Positions 15,215-23,445 of a DNA stretch of 64,000 nucleotides are shown piece by piece (within the stretch, counting starts at the first letter, position 1; every line of letters starts with the position of its first letter). Under the pieces are notes generated by a model. The model searched no databases. It had not been told where the DNA came from and saw only the letters and a list, made by a program, of their open reading frames with translations. Source of the DNA: Cupriavidus basilensis. GTDB lineage: Bacteria; Pseudomonadota; Gammaproteobacteria; Burkholderiales; Burkholderiaceae. The position numbers and the translations under genes are program-made. The stretch covers positions 806,001-870,000 of the forward strand of contig NZ_CP062803.1 in the NCBI RefSeq assembly GCF_008801925.2, in the 5' to 3' direction.

Positions 15215-17205
15215 TCCAACAAGCCGACTACAGTGCCGAATCACTGACCCTGCCCGGAAGCCCGCGGCAGGATGTGGACTATCCCGCGCGCCTGCCCGGC
15301 GTGGTGATCTACGTGCATGGTGTCAACTCCATGGGCGAATGGTTTGACGACAGCGAGGCCGGGCTGTGCGCCGGCCTCAACACCCGGCTGCAACGCAACA
15401 CCGATCAGGTGTTTCGCGTCAGGGGCAGCGGGCAATTGCAGCCGGCCACCTATCAGGGGGAACTGACCGACGACGGCTTTATCCGCCGTGACATGAACGC
15501 TGATACCTTTGTGCAGGTACCCGGCTACAGCCCGGTGATCCGCTTCCGCTGGGGCTACAAGGCCAGCAAGGAGGAGCTGGCGACGGTGGGGGGAAACATC
15601 CTGCTCGATGAGGCGGACGCCTGGGGCGGCGGCCCGTTCGCCAACGGCTGCTCGGCACTGCCCGACATGTTTGGCGGCGGTGTCGATACCGGGCTGTTTC
15701 TCGGCGTGGCGTTACAGGATATGAACCCCAGCGACCGGCTGATCTATGACTGTCCGCCTCGCCACTACCAGGCCTTTGCCGCCTGGCGCCTGGCCAAGCT
15801 GGTGGCGCGCGTGCGCGAGCTGCACCGCGCCCGGTACGACGGCAAGGACTGCCCGGTCACGGTGGTCTGCCACAGCCAGGGCAATATGATCGGCATCGGC
15901 TCGGCATTTTTCGGGGCCAATCACCCGGATCTCGGGGGGCTGGGCGTGGCGGATACCTACGTGCTGGCGAACGCGCCCTACAGCCTGCAGAAGATCAGGG
16001 TCGACAATTTTTCCCAGTACGACCTGACGACCATGCGCGGACGGGTCAAGCATGAAGCGCGGGTCCAGAGCCTGGCGGCCTTTTTCGACATGGTGCGCAA
16101 CGGGCCGGGTAAGCATGCCGATGACAAGGAAGTCAACCGCGAGGTCATGAACCGCGCCCCGCGCAACGGCGACGCGGCATGCAAGGCGGACAAGGACCGC
16201 ACGGCACGCGCCACGCGCAAGCGCGTCTTTCTCTACTGCAATCCGCACGACCGGGTGATCTCGGTGTCGACTGTGCAGGGCATGGGCTGGCTGGGCCTGA
16301 GCCCGGATGAAGTGAAGGCCACCAAGGCCGAGGGCGTGCTGTACCAGCGGGTCTGGGCGCAGGCGGTCCTGCCGGGCGGAGAGCCGTTCAAGGTGGGGGC
16401 CTGCTCCGGCTTCGGCTACAACTACTGGAAACATACGATCGGGGCCCGGCTGGAGCAAAACCAGTTCTGGGAGCCCCAGGCCGACCGGCTGGGCATCCAG
16501 ATCCAGGAGATCTGGGAGGACCCGCGTGGCAGCTTGCTGGGCAAGGCCGGGGTGACTCTGCTTGGCGGCTTCGCGCATCTTGTGCTCAAGGGCATCACTG
16601 CCGCGGGAGGCAAGGTGGCGTATGTCAACGCAGACCCGGAGAAGCAGTGGTCGGTGGAGGTCAACGCGCCTGCGGTACCCAGTGGTGGCATCGAACCCCG
16701 CGCGCTCTACCTGGCGCGGGGGAACGGACAGAAACGGGAAGGCGAAATTCCGAGCGGGCTCAAGACGGCCACGGCCACGCCCCGGTGCGCCGAGATGCGC
16801 TGGCGCGTGAGCGGCTCGGCTGCGCTGGCAAGCGGGTGGCGCGGCGCCACCGCAAAGACCCATTCGACCACGCCGAGCTCGAACCAGCGCAGGCCGGGGA
16901 TGGTGGGTGGCTCATTGGTCGCGCCGACGATCACATCGGCGCGGCCGTCGCGCAGCGCTTCCCAGGTGCCGCTGAGGACTTCGTGGGTCAGGCGCAGCGC
17001 CACGCCGGATTTGAGCGCATCGAAGCTGCGGATCACCGGCATCAGCAATTCGAACTCGAGCACTTCATCCGTGACGATCCACAGTCGATCTTCCCAGCCG
17101 CTGGCCACCTGCCGCACGCGCTGGGTCATGCGCGACACGTCCTGCATCAGGCGCGCGGCCTCTTCGGCCAGCACGTGGCCGGCGGGGGTGAGTTGCAGGC
17201 GGTAG
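15211..17205 (+). CDS. Tle3-like T6SS lipase effector, 3' end replaced
   Basis: Residues 1-519 resemble Tle3-type (DUF3274) phospholipase effectors: oxyanion-hole region VVIYVHGVNSMGEWF near residue 30, nucleophile elbow VCHSQGN with Ser222, and NPHDRVIS with a candidate acid at Asp347. The catalytic His is not certain; WKHT near residue 408 is one candidate. Such effectors hydrolyse membrane phospholipids of rivals. After about residue 519 (nucleotide 16,767) the frame reads antisense through a LysR gene and becomes Ser/Arg/Thr-rich without similarity, so the true C-terminus is lost. No immunity gene is recognisable. Whether the 664-residue chimera is active is unknown. The start overlaps the preceding small frame as ATGA. 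Confidence 0.7.
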   Translation: MIQQADYSAESLTLPGSPRQDVDYPARLPGVVIYVHGVNSMGEWFDDSEAGLCAGLNTRLQRNTDQVFRVRGSGQLQPATYQGELTDDGFIRRDMNADTFVQVPGYSPVIRFRWGYKASKEELATVGGNILLDEADAWGGGPFANGCSALPDMFGGGVDTGLFLGVALQDMNPSDRLIYDCPPRHYQAFAAWRLAKLVARVRELHRARYDGKDCPVTVVCHSQGNMIGIGSAFFGANHPDLGGLGVADTYVLANAPYSLQKIRVDNFSQYDLTTMRGRVKHEARVQSLAAFFDMVRNGPGKHADDKEVNREVMNRAPRNGDAACKADKDRTARATRKRVFLYCNPHDRVISVSTVQGMGWLGLSPDEVKATKAEGVLYQRVWAQAVLPGGEPFKVGACSGFGYNYWKHTIGARLEQNQFWEPQADRLGIQIQEIWEDPRGSLLGKAGVTLLGGFAHLVLKGITAAGGKVAYVNADPEKQWSVEVNAPAVPSGGIEPRALYLARGNGQKREGEIPSGLKTATATPRCAEMRWRVSGSAALASGWRGATAKTHSTTPSSNQRRPGMVGGSLVAPTITSARPSRSASQVPLRTSWVRRSATPDLSASKLRITGISNSNSSTSSVTIHSRSSQPLATCRTRWVMRDTSCIRRAASSASTWPAGVSCRR

Positions 17206-17363
17206 CGGCGGCGGTCGAACAGCAGGGCGTCAAAGCGGCCCTCTAGTTGCCGGGCGGCGTGGGAGACGGTCGATGGCGCCTTGCCCAGGCGTGCCGCGGC
17301 GCGCGAGAGGCTGCCGCTGTCCCGGATGGCTTCCAGCAAGGCCAGTTCGTCTTCTGACAACAT
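16707..17363 (-). pseudogene. LysR-family regulator, truncated at the C-terminus
   Basis: The first 199 residues are a normal LysR regulator: winged helix MLSEDELALLEAIRDSGSLS with AARLGKAPSTVSHAARQLE, then the substrate-binding core with VTDEVLEFELLMPVI and RADVIVGATNEPP. LysR proteins are about 290-310 residues; this one stops at 218, and the last 19 residues (from about 16,766 downwards) are the antisense of the lipase effector gene. The regulator therefore lacks about 90 residues of its effector domain and is probably inactive. I take ATG 17363 (GGAG six bases upstream) rather than TTG 17369. It diverges from the hydrolase at 17530, its likely former target. Confidence 0.85.
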
Positions 17364-17529
17364 GTTCAACTCCGTCGAACGAGTTCATCGGGAAGATCGT
17401 ACGGCAAAACATGTGTGCCGGCGCAATATTCGTCACAGTGCATCACCCGATTCCCGAAACCCCTTTGTTTGCAAGCGCCGTCGGCCAGGACAATGCGTCC
17501 AGCCATGGCACTGTCATCGGAGAAAAGTC

Positions 17530-18495
17530 ATGGCTCTTATTCATCGCATCGCAAGGTATGCCGGCGCCGTATTGCTGGTGTTCGGCGCGCTCGCCTCGCT
17601 TGCGCCGCGCGCCGAAGCCGCGGGCGCTGCCGCTGCCGTCGTCTCTCATACGATCAAGGCGAACGGCATCGCCTTGCATTACCTGCAATCCGGGCGCGGC
17701 GGCGGCACGCCTGTCGTGTTATTGCATGGCTACGCGGAATCCAGCCATATGTGGCTGCCGCTGATGGCGAAGCTTGGCGACAAGCGTACCGTGATCGCAC
17801 CGGACCTGCGCGGCGCGGGCGACTCGGCGATGACGGCGTCGGGCTACGAAAAGAAGAACCTGGCGCAGGACATTCACGCCATGGTCCAGGCTCTGGGCTA
17901 CCGCAAGATCAATATTGTCGGCCACGATATCGGCTTGATGGTCGCCTATGCTTACGCTGCGCAATACCCGGACGAAGTGGAAAGCGTGACGCTGATGGAT
18001 GCGTTCCTGCCCGGCGTGGGCGACTGGCAAAAGGTCTGGCTGCTGCGCGACAAGTGGCACTTCAACTTCTATGGCGATACGCCGGAAAAGCTGGTAAAGG
18101 GCCGCGAGCGTACCTACTTTGAACACTTCTGGAACGATTTCGCCGCTGACCCGAAGCACTCGGTGCCGGAGGCAGATCGCCGGATCTATGCTGCCAACTA
18201 CGCCAGGCCGGGCCGGATGCGCGCGGGATTCGAGTTCTTCCGTGCGTTCCCGCAGGATGCCGAAGACTTCGCGGCGCTGGCAAAGCACCCGCTGCCGATG
18301 CCCATGCTGGTGCTGGCGGGCGAGAAGGCCTCGGGCAATTTCCTGATCGACCAGGCACGCCTCGTCGCCACCCATGTGCAAGGCGTGATCGTCAAGGGCT
18401 CAGGGCACTGGCTGATGGAAGAAGCGCCGGGGCAGGCCATTCCGGCTATCGTTCAGTTCATCAACACGCCGTCGCAACCCGTAAGCGCCGACTAA
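17530..18495 (+). CDS. Secreted alpha/beta hydrolase, epoxide hydrolase/dehalogenase type
   Basis: The 321-residue protein begins with a signal peptide (hydrophobic residues 10-26, cleavage near AEA-AG). It has HGYAES at about residue 66, the nucleophile elbow VGHDIG with Asp133 in the nucleophile position, and a catalytic His at about 293 (GSGHWL). An Asp nucleophile points to epoxide hydrolases, haloalkane or fluoroacetate dehalogenases rather than Ser esterases. The substrate cannot be read from sequence. The ATG at 17530 has GGAGAAAAG upstream; longer frames start inside the truncated LysR gene. It is followed by a glutathionyl-hydroquinone reductase and another hydrolase, suggesting a small detoxification operon once under LysR control. 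Confidence 0.85.
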   Translation: MALIHRIARYAGAVLLVFGALASLAPRAEAAGAAAAVVSHTIKANGIALHYLQSGRGGGTPVVLLHGYAESSHMWLPLMAKLGDKRTVIAPDLRGAGDSAMTASGYEKKNLAQDIHAMVQALGYRKINIVGHDIGLMVAYAYAAQYPDEVESVTLMDAFLPGVGDWQKVWLLRDKWHFNFYGDTPEKLVKGRERTYFEHFWNDFAADPKHSVPEADRRIYAANYARPGRMRAGFEFFRAFPQDAEDFAALAKHPLPMPMLVLAGEKASGNFLIDQARLVATHVQGVIVKGSGHWLMEEAPGQAIPAIVQFINTPSQPVSAD

Positions 18496-18534
18496 AGACG
18501 CCTACCTTACCGCATCAAAAAAAGGAGTATCGAC

Positions 18535-19518
18535 ATGGGACTGCTCGTCAACGGCAAATGGCAAGACCGCTGGTACGACACGGCATCCACCGGCGGCCGC
18601 TTCGTTCGCAAGGACGCGGCCTTTCGCAACTGGGTGACGCCCGACGGCGCCGCCGGCCAGAGCGGCACCGGCGGCTTCAAGGCCGAGGCCGGGCGCTATC
18701 ACCTGTACGTGAGCCTGGCCTGCCCGTGGGCGCACCGCACGCTGATCATGCGCGCGCTCAAGGGGCTGGAGGGGATGATCAGCGTCTCCACGGTGCACTG
18801 GCTGATGCTCGGCGAGGGATGGACGTTCGCCGAGGGCCCGGGCGTCGTGCCGGACACGGTCAACGGCGCGCGGCTCCTGCACCAGGTCTACACTGGCGCC
18901 GATCCCGATTACACCGGGCGCGTCACCGTGCCGGTGCTGTGGGACAAGCAGCGGGGAACCATCGTCAGCAACGAGTCGTCGGAGATCATCCGCATGTTCA
19001 ACACCGCCTTTGACGATGTTGGCGCCAGGGCGGGCGACTACTATCCGGCGGCGCTGCGCGCGGAAATCGACGACGTCAACGCGCGGGTGTACGACACGCT
19101 CAACAACGGCGTCTACAAGTCCGGCTTTGCCACCACGCAAGACGCATATGAAGAGGCGGTGACGCCGTTGTTCGATACGCTCGACTGGCTCGAGGCGCGG
19201 CTCGCCACGCGCCGCTTCCTGCTGGGCGATCCGCTTACCGAGGCCGACATCCGCCTGTTCACGACGCTGGTGCGCTTTGACGCGGTCTATGTGGGGCACT
19301 TCAAGTGCAATCTGCGGCGCATTGCCGACTATCCGAACCTGTCTGGCTTTACGCGCGACATCTACCAGTTGCCGGGGATTGCGGCGACGGTCAATATCGA
19401 CCATATCAAGCGGCACTACTATGAAAGCCACCGCTCTATCAATCCGAGCGGCGTGGTGCCGGTGGGGCCGGTGCTGGACTTTGCCGCGCCGCCGGAGCGC
19501 GCGCGGCTGGCGGCGTGA
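18535..19518 (+). CDS. yqjG: Glutathionyl-hydroquinone reductase (YqjG/ECM4 family)
   Basis: The 327-residue protein is an omega/Xi-class glutathione transferase: SLACPWAHRTLIMR with the catalytic Cys63, VPVLWDK, IVSNESSEIIRMFN, and the C-terminal helical domain with LLGDPLTEADIRLFTTLVRFD. The family reduces glutathionyl-hydroquinones with glutathione in the cytosol. Length and motifs are complete. AAAGGAG stands 8 bases ahead of the ATG. It lies between two secreted hydrolases, 39 bases after the first and 43 before the second, so co-transcription is likely. Confidence 0.93.
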   Translation: MGLLVNGKWQDRWYDTASTGGRFVRKDAAFRNWVTPDGAAGQSGTGGFKAEAGRYHLYVSLACPWAHRTLIMRALKGLEGMISVSTVHWLMLGEGWTFAEGPGVVPDTVNGARLLHQVYTGADPDYTGRVTVPVLWDKQRGTIVSNESSEIIRMFNTAFDDVGARAGDYYPAALRAEIDDVNARVYDTLNNGVYKSGFATTQDAYEEAVTPLFDTLDWLEARLATRRFLLGDPLTEADIRLFTTLVRFDAVYVGHFKCNLRRIADYPNLSGFTRDIYQLPGIAATVNIDHIKRHYYESHRSINPSGVVPVGPVLDFAAPPERARLAA

Positions 19519-19561
19519 GGCCGACTTCCGTCCTGTCTATTTACCAGTTGAGACCACTGTC

Positions 19562-20596
19562 ATGAAGTTTCATCGCCAATCCCTGCTTGCCTTGCTCACA
19601 GTGGCAGCCGTTGCCACCGCGCCCGTCGCGCTGGCTGCCGCCGACGATGGGCCTGCGTATGGCCCCGAGCTGGAGGGCTTCCACTATCCGGCGCCGGTCC
19701 AGCAGTTCGCGTTCACCTCGCAAGGCGAGGCGATGCAGATGGCTTACATGGACATCAAGCCGGAGCGCGCCAACGGCCGCACCGCGGTCTTGCTGCATGG
19801 AAAGAACTTCTGCGCGGCGACCTGGGGGGACACGATCAAGGTGCTCAGCGCGGCCGGCTATCGCGTCATTGCGCCGGACCAGATCGGCTTTTGCAAATCC
19901 AGCAAGCCGGCGCACTATCAATACAGTTTCCAGCAACTGGCGCGCAACACCCACGCCTTGCTGGAATCCATCGGGGTCCAGCAGGCGACGGTGATCGGGC
20001 ATTCCACGGGCGGCATGCTGGCGATGCGCTATGCGCTGATGTACCCGCAGCAAACCGAGCGGCTCGCGCTCGTCAACCCGATCGGCCTGGAAGACTGGAA
20101 GGCGTTGGGCGTGCCGTCCTTGTCGGTGGATCAGTGGTATGCCCGTGAGCTTGCCACCACTGCCGACAAGATACGCAGCTATGAACAGGCTACCTACTAT
20201 GTCGGCACATGGCGCCCCGAGTACGAGCCCTGGGTGCAGATGCTGGCGGGCATGAACCGCGGCCCGGGCAAGCAGCAGGTGGCCTGGAACTCCGCGCTGA
20301 TCTACGACATGATCTTCACGCAGCCGGTCGTCTACGAGCTGGGCGCGTTGAAGACGCCAACCCTGCTGCTGATCGGCGACAAGGACACGACGGCCATCGC
20401 CAAGGACGCGGCACCGCCGGAGGTCCGCGCGAAGGTCGGCAACTATCCGGTGCTGGCGCAGCGCACCTTGAAGGCGCTGCCGAACGCCAGGCTGGTGGAG
20501 TTTCCCGAGTTGGGCCACGCGCCGCAGATGCAGGATCCAACGGCGTTCCACAAGGCGCTGCTGGATGGCCTGGCGGCGTTGCCGGCAAGCCGGTAG
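19562..20596 (+). CDS. Secreted alpha/beta hydrolase, Ser type
   Basis: The 344-residue protein has a clear signal peptide (MKFHRQSLLALLTVAAVATA, cleavage near ALA-AA), an oxyanion LLHGKNFCA, nucleophile elbow GHSTGG with Ser148, LLLIGDKDTTA with the likely acid, and a late FPELGHAPQ with the catalytic His. It therefore resembles periplasmic Ser hydrolases of the esterase/lactonase class. The substrate is not evident. It is the third gene of the apparent hydrolase/reductase operon. I chose ATG 19562, because the longer frame begins inside the preceding gene. Confidence 0.88.
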   Translation: MKFHRQSLLALLTVAAVATAPVALAAADDGPAYGPELEGFHYPAPVQQFAFTSQGEAMQMAYMDIKPERANGRTAVLLHGKNFCAATWGDTIKVLSAAGYRVIAPDQIGFCKSSKPAHYQYSFQQLARNTHALLESIGVQQATVIGHSTGGMLAMRYALMYPQQTERLALVNPIGLEDWKALGVPSLSVDQWYARELATTADKIRSYEQATYYVGTWRPEYEPWVQMLAGMNRGPGKQQVAWNSALIYDMIFTQPVVYELGALKTPTLLLIGDKDTTAIAKDAAPPEVRAKVGNYPVLAQRTLKALPNARLVEFPELGHAPQMQDPTAFHKALLDGLAALPASR

Positions 20597-20785
20597 CACG
20601 CACGCCGAAGGCGTGCGGGGCGGGCGGCGGCGGCTGAGGGAATGAATCCTGCTTGGGGGACAGGGCAAGACCGTTTTGCCCGTGGCCGTCACGTGCTGGC
20701 GGTGAACGCCGTCAGGTCAGATCCCTGGCCTGTCGTTACCGAACAAGAACCCGCCGAACACGCCATCTTGTACTTTCTCCGACCC

Positions 20786-21193
20786 ATGCGGGCCGCGTTT
20801 TGTAAAAAATGCAGTGCTATCGCCATCATTCTCAGTAGATCCGCCGCGCACGACAAGCGCGTGGCCGGGAGGCACTTTTGCCTTCGTCTTGTCGCGTTTG
20901 CAGCGGTGACGTTCGGCTTTCCGGCAGGCCATGCCTTTGCCGAGGAGACGGAGGCGGCATCTGCGGTCGAAGTGGCGCAGTGCGGGGATCTGCTCGCCAT
21001 CGTGCGCGACAGCCTGGTCAAGGAGGTGGAAGTGCCTTGTGCTCACCCTGCGCCGGCGACATGCAACGAACGCAAGCGTCCGCTGCTGGCCATCACCGAC
21101 TATATCCGCGAGCGCAGCGCCAACCGAGGCGACGATTGCGACACGCTGCTGGAAGTGAATCGCCGCCTGCGTGCCTTGCCGCCAAAGCGCTGA
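20786..21193 (+). CDS. Small secreted protein of unknown function
   Basis: The frame contains a convincing signal peptide ending in PAGHAFA-EE, followed by a mature part of about 83 residues with four Cys (QCGDLLA, VPCAHPAPATC, GDDCDTLL), consistent with disulfides in the periplasm. I do not recognise the family. The start is uncertain: ATG 20786 gives 135 residues with a long N-terminal region, while a GTG at 20861 would place the signal peptide at the very start (110 residues). An ATG at 20642 is also in frame but gives an implausible leader. Confidence 0.55.
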   Translation: MRAAFCKKCSAIAIILSRSAAHDKRVAGRHFCLRLVAFAAVTFGFPAGHAFAEETEAASAVEVAQCGDLLAIVRDSLVKEVEVPCAHPAPATCNERKRPLLAITDYIRERSANRGDDCDTLLEVNRRLRALPPKR

Positions 21194-21283
21194 GAGGCCG
21201 CGCCGGGGTGCTACCATGCGCGCAGCTTGCTAGCCCGGGCATCAGGCCCGGGGGCAGAGTTCGACTTTTGCAGGGGAATCTGG

Positions 21284-21478
21284 ATGGATCCGACAGTAGT
21301 GATCAGCACCTTCGAGCGCATCGCCAACGACGACACGGTGGAGCTATCAGTGGACGACGCCGTGGCCGGCCTGGCCGCGCTGCTTGCCAGCGAGCCGTTT
21401 TCCGACGCGGCGCGTGCGCTGCTGGAGACGGTGGGCGCCACGCTCTATCGCGTGGGCCTGGATGGCTACGAAGGCTGA
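21284..21478 (+). CDS. Small acidic protein of unknown function
   Basis: The 64-residue product begins MDPTVVISTFERIANDD and is predicted to be all helical and acidic, ending in GLDGYEG. AGGGGA lies about 7 bases before the ATG. No known domain is recognised. It lies 90 bases after the small secreted protein and is convergent with the acyltransferase gene. Confidence 0.6.
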   Translation: MDPTVVISTFERIANDDTVELSVDDAVAGLAALLASEPFSDAARALLETVGATLYRVGLDGYEG

Positions 21479-21517
21479 AGGGAAAGTGAGCGGCGCGCTC
21501 GCGCTGCGCCAGGCATC

Positions 21518-22396
21518 TCAGTAGACAGGGGCTTCGCCCTCGGGGCGGTGCTTGAAGCGGCGATGCACCCAGTAGTATTGCTCCGGCATGGCGCGGACCT
21601 GTTGCTCCAGGAACGCGTTCATGCGCAGTGCGTCGACCTTCTCGTCGCCGCAGGGGTAGCCCGCCAGCGCGTCGAATATCTTCAGCTTGTAGCCGCGATA
21701 GCCAGGCAGGACAGAGGTGGTGAAGGGCACGACGCGCGCGCCGCTGAGCGCGGCCAGACGCGACACCGAAGTGAGCGTGCAAGCGGGGACGTTGAAAAAC
21801 GGCACGAATACCGAATCGCGCAAGCCAAAATCCATGTCCGCCGCGAGCATCAGCGGCGTGCCCGACTTGAGCGCGCGCAAGGCCTGGCGCACGCTGCCAT
21901 TGCGCGGGATCATCTCGGTGCCGAACCTGCCGCGCTGCCGCTTGGCGAGTAGTTCCAGCAACGGGTTCGACATCTTCGAGTAGAGCGAGGCCACCGGATG
22001 CTTGATCGAGTAGAACATGCAGCCGGCCTCGATCGCCACGAAATGGAATCCCAGGAAGATGGTCGGGCCGGCCTCGGTGTTGCCGAGTTCGATGGCGGAC
22101 TCCAGTTCGACCAGGTCATTGAGCTTGCCGGCGCAGCCATACCATTGCACGCCGCGTTCCAGGTAGCTTCGAATCACGTGGCTGAAATGCGCCTGCCCGA
22201 GGGCATGTCGATGCGCTTCGCTCTGGTCGGGAAAGCAAAGCCGCAGGTTGGTCTGCACAACGCTGCGGCGCCGGCTTGGAATGCGATAGAGCAGGGCGCC
22301 CAGGCCCATGCCGATGCGGGCGCAAACGCCATAGGGCAGGGCGGCGAGCAAGCGCAGCAGGCTGACGGTGAAAAATAGTCCGATACGCTGGATCAT
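21518..22396 (-). CDS. LpxL/HtrB-type lysophospholipid acyltransferase
   Basis: The 292-residue protein has an N-terminal hydrophobic segment (residues 4-30), RRRSVVQTNLRLCFPD, the acyltransferase motif HFVAIE (H-x4-E) in GFHFVAIEAG, and a final YYWVHRRFK. This is the LpxL/LpxM/HtrB family, which adds secondary acyl chains to lipid A at the inner membrane; some members act on ornithine lipids or other lysolipids, so the substrate is open. The ATG at 22396 is chosen since the longer frame adds 91 unrelated residues. The gene appears to be monocistronic. Confidence 0.9.
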   Translation of the reverse strand: MIQRIGLFFTVSLLRLLAALPYGVCARIGMGLGALLYRIPSRRRSVVQTNLRLCFPDQSEAHRHALGQAHFSHVIRSYLERGVQWYGCAGKLNDLVELESAIELGNTEAGPTIFLGFHFVAIEAGCMFYSIKHPVASLYSKMSNPLLELLAKRQRGRFGTEMIPRNGSVRQALRALKSGTPLMLAADMDFGLRDSVFVPFFNVPACTLTSVSRLAALSGARVVPFTTSVLPGYRGYKLKIFDALAGYPCGDEKVDALRMNAFLEQQVRAMPEQYYWVHRRFKHRPEGEAPVY

Positions 22397-22571
22397 CCTG
22401 TTCCTGAAGGGTTGCCGCGTGGCGTGACGCGCGCCGCGGGAGTGCGGCGCTGTCTCGCGTGAACGACGCGGCAGTGGTGGTGATTGCCAGCTACTGGGCT
22501 TGCGGGGCCTGTTGCGCCCGCCTTGTTGGTGTGGTGCTATGGCGCCGTGTTGATGCGGGCGCGTGCCTGCA

Positions 22572-22799
22572 TCATTGAAGGTCCGGCACCGGCGCCTGCT
22601 GCCAGCCCTGCGCATCGACGTTCTTCCCGTCGCGGTAGGTCCAGCCCGTGCCGCAGGCCTGGCACACAAAGGTACTGACTGTCATCGCAGGGCTGCGTGG
22701 CACCTTGATGCGCTGCGTGTCGGTGATCCTGAGCAACGCATGGCCTGGCGAGCCACCACGGTTGGTGTCGATGGCGAGGCAGGCTGGGCAAGGCGACAT
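22572..22799 (-). CDS. Small zinc-ribbon-like protein
   Basis: The 75-residue product has two CxxC pairs, MSPCPACL at the N-terminus and FVCQACGTGW at about residues 44-53, separated by about 40 residues, a spacing that suits one zinc-binding site. The frame is otherwise polar and may be cytosolic. No specific function is recognised. It lies 175 bases upstream of the acyltransferase in the same direction. Confidence 0.55.
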   Translation of the reverse strand: MSPCPACLAIDTNRGGSPGHALLRITDTQRIKVPRSPAMTVSTFVCQACGTGWTYRDGKNVDAQGWQQAPVPDLQ

Positions 22800-22964
22800 G
22801 CGGAATCCGGCGGCGGGAGGTGGGTGACTGTAGCACGTTCATGCTGCTATAAACCGCCGCCGAGAGCTTGTATCTGTTCGCGCACGTGAGCGCGCGCGAG
22901 GTGTGGCGCGAAGTGTGGAAAAGACCTTGCCCGCCATCAATGAGGCACTTTTTTCTTCGGTAAG

Positions 22965-22993
22965 TTGACATGCCTATCCCAGGCCTGTATAAA
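22965..22993 (+). promoter_or_regulatory. Near-consensus sigma-70 promoter of cspA
   Basis: TTGACA (22965-22970), a 17-base spacer, then TATAAA (22988-22993). This would start a transcript near 23,000 with a leader of about 145 bases before the cold-shock start codon, as expected for cspA-type mRNAs. The rest of the gap 22800-23144 shows no gene. Confidence 0.8.
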
Positions 22994-23144
22994 GGTTGGT
23001 GCAGGATCTTTCAAGCGGTTACTCAGATGTTATGGATCGTCACCTCCAAGCGGCGATTCGTTTGCTCCATGTTCCTTCCTTGATCGTCATGCCTGGTGAG
23101 CATCAGGCTCATCCAGAACTTTTAAGGTTTAAAGGATATCCAGC

Positions 23145-23348
23145 ATGGAAACCGGTACCGTCAAGTGGTTCAACGACTCCAAGGGCTTCGGCTTCATCAC
23201 CCCTGACGCAGGCGGCAACGACCTGTTCGCGCATTTCTCGGAAATTCAAGGCGGCGGTTTCAAGTCGCTGCAAGAAGGCCAGAAAGTGCGTTACGTCGCA
23301 GGCGTTGGCCAAAAGGGCCCCGCAGCGACCAAGATCGAGCCGATCTAA
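23145..23348 (+). CDS. cspA: Cold-shock protein, CspA family
   Basis: The 67-residue protein is a single cold-shock OB-fold: [16 protein letters not shown] with RNP1 KGFGFI (residues 13-18), and RNP2 DLFAHF (26-31). It binds single-stranded RNA or DNA and acts as an RNA chaperone or antiterminator. A strong promoter and a leader of about 145 bases precede it, and an intrinsic terminator follows 22 bases after the stop, so it is monocistronic. Whether it is cold-induced or constitutive cannot be read from the protein. Confidence 0.97.
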   Translation: METGTVKWFNDSKGFGFITPDAGGNDLFAHFSEIQGGGFKSLQEGQKVRYVAGVGQKGPAATKIEPI

Positions 23349-23370
23349 TCGAGCCGATTCGAATCGCCTA

Positions 23371-23403
23371 GAAAAAAGCCCCGCTTAGCGGGGCTTTTTT
23401 TTT
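23371..23403 (+). terminator. Intrinsic terminator of cspA
   Basis: AAGCCCCGC pairs with GCGGGGCTT over a tiny TTA-type loop, flanked by A-run upstream and nine T downstream. The symmetry could also serve the opposite strand. Confidence 0.92.
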
Positions 23404-23445
23404 ACCGACCGGGACTCATCGAGGTGCGCAAGCGCATAAAACATC

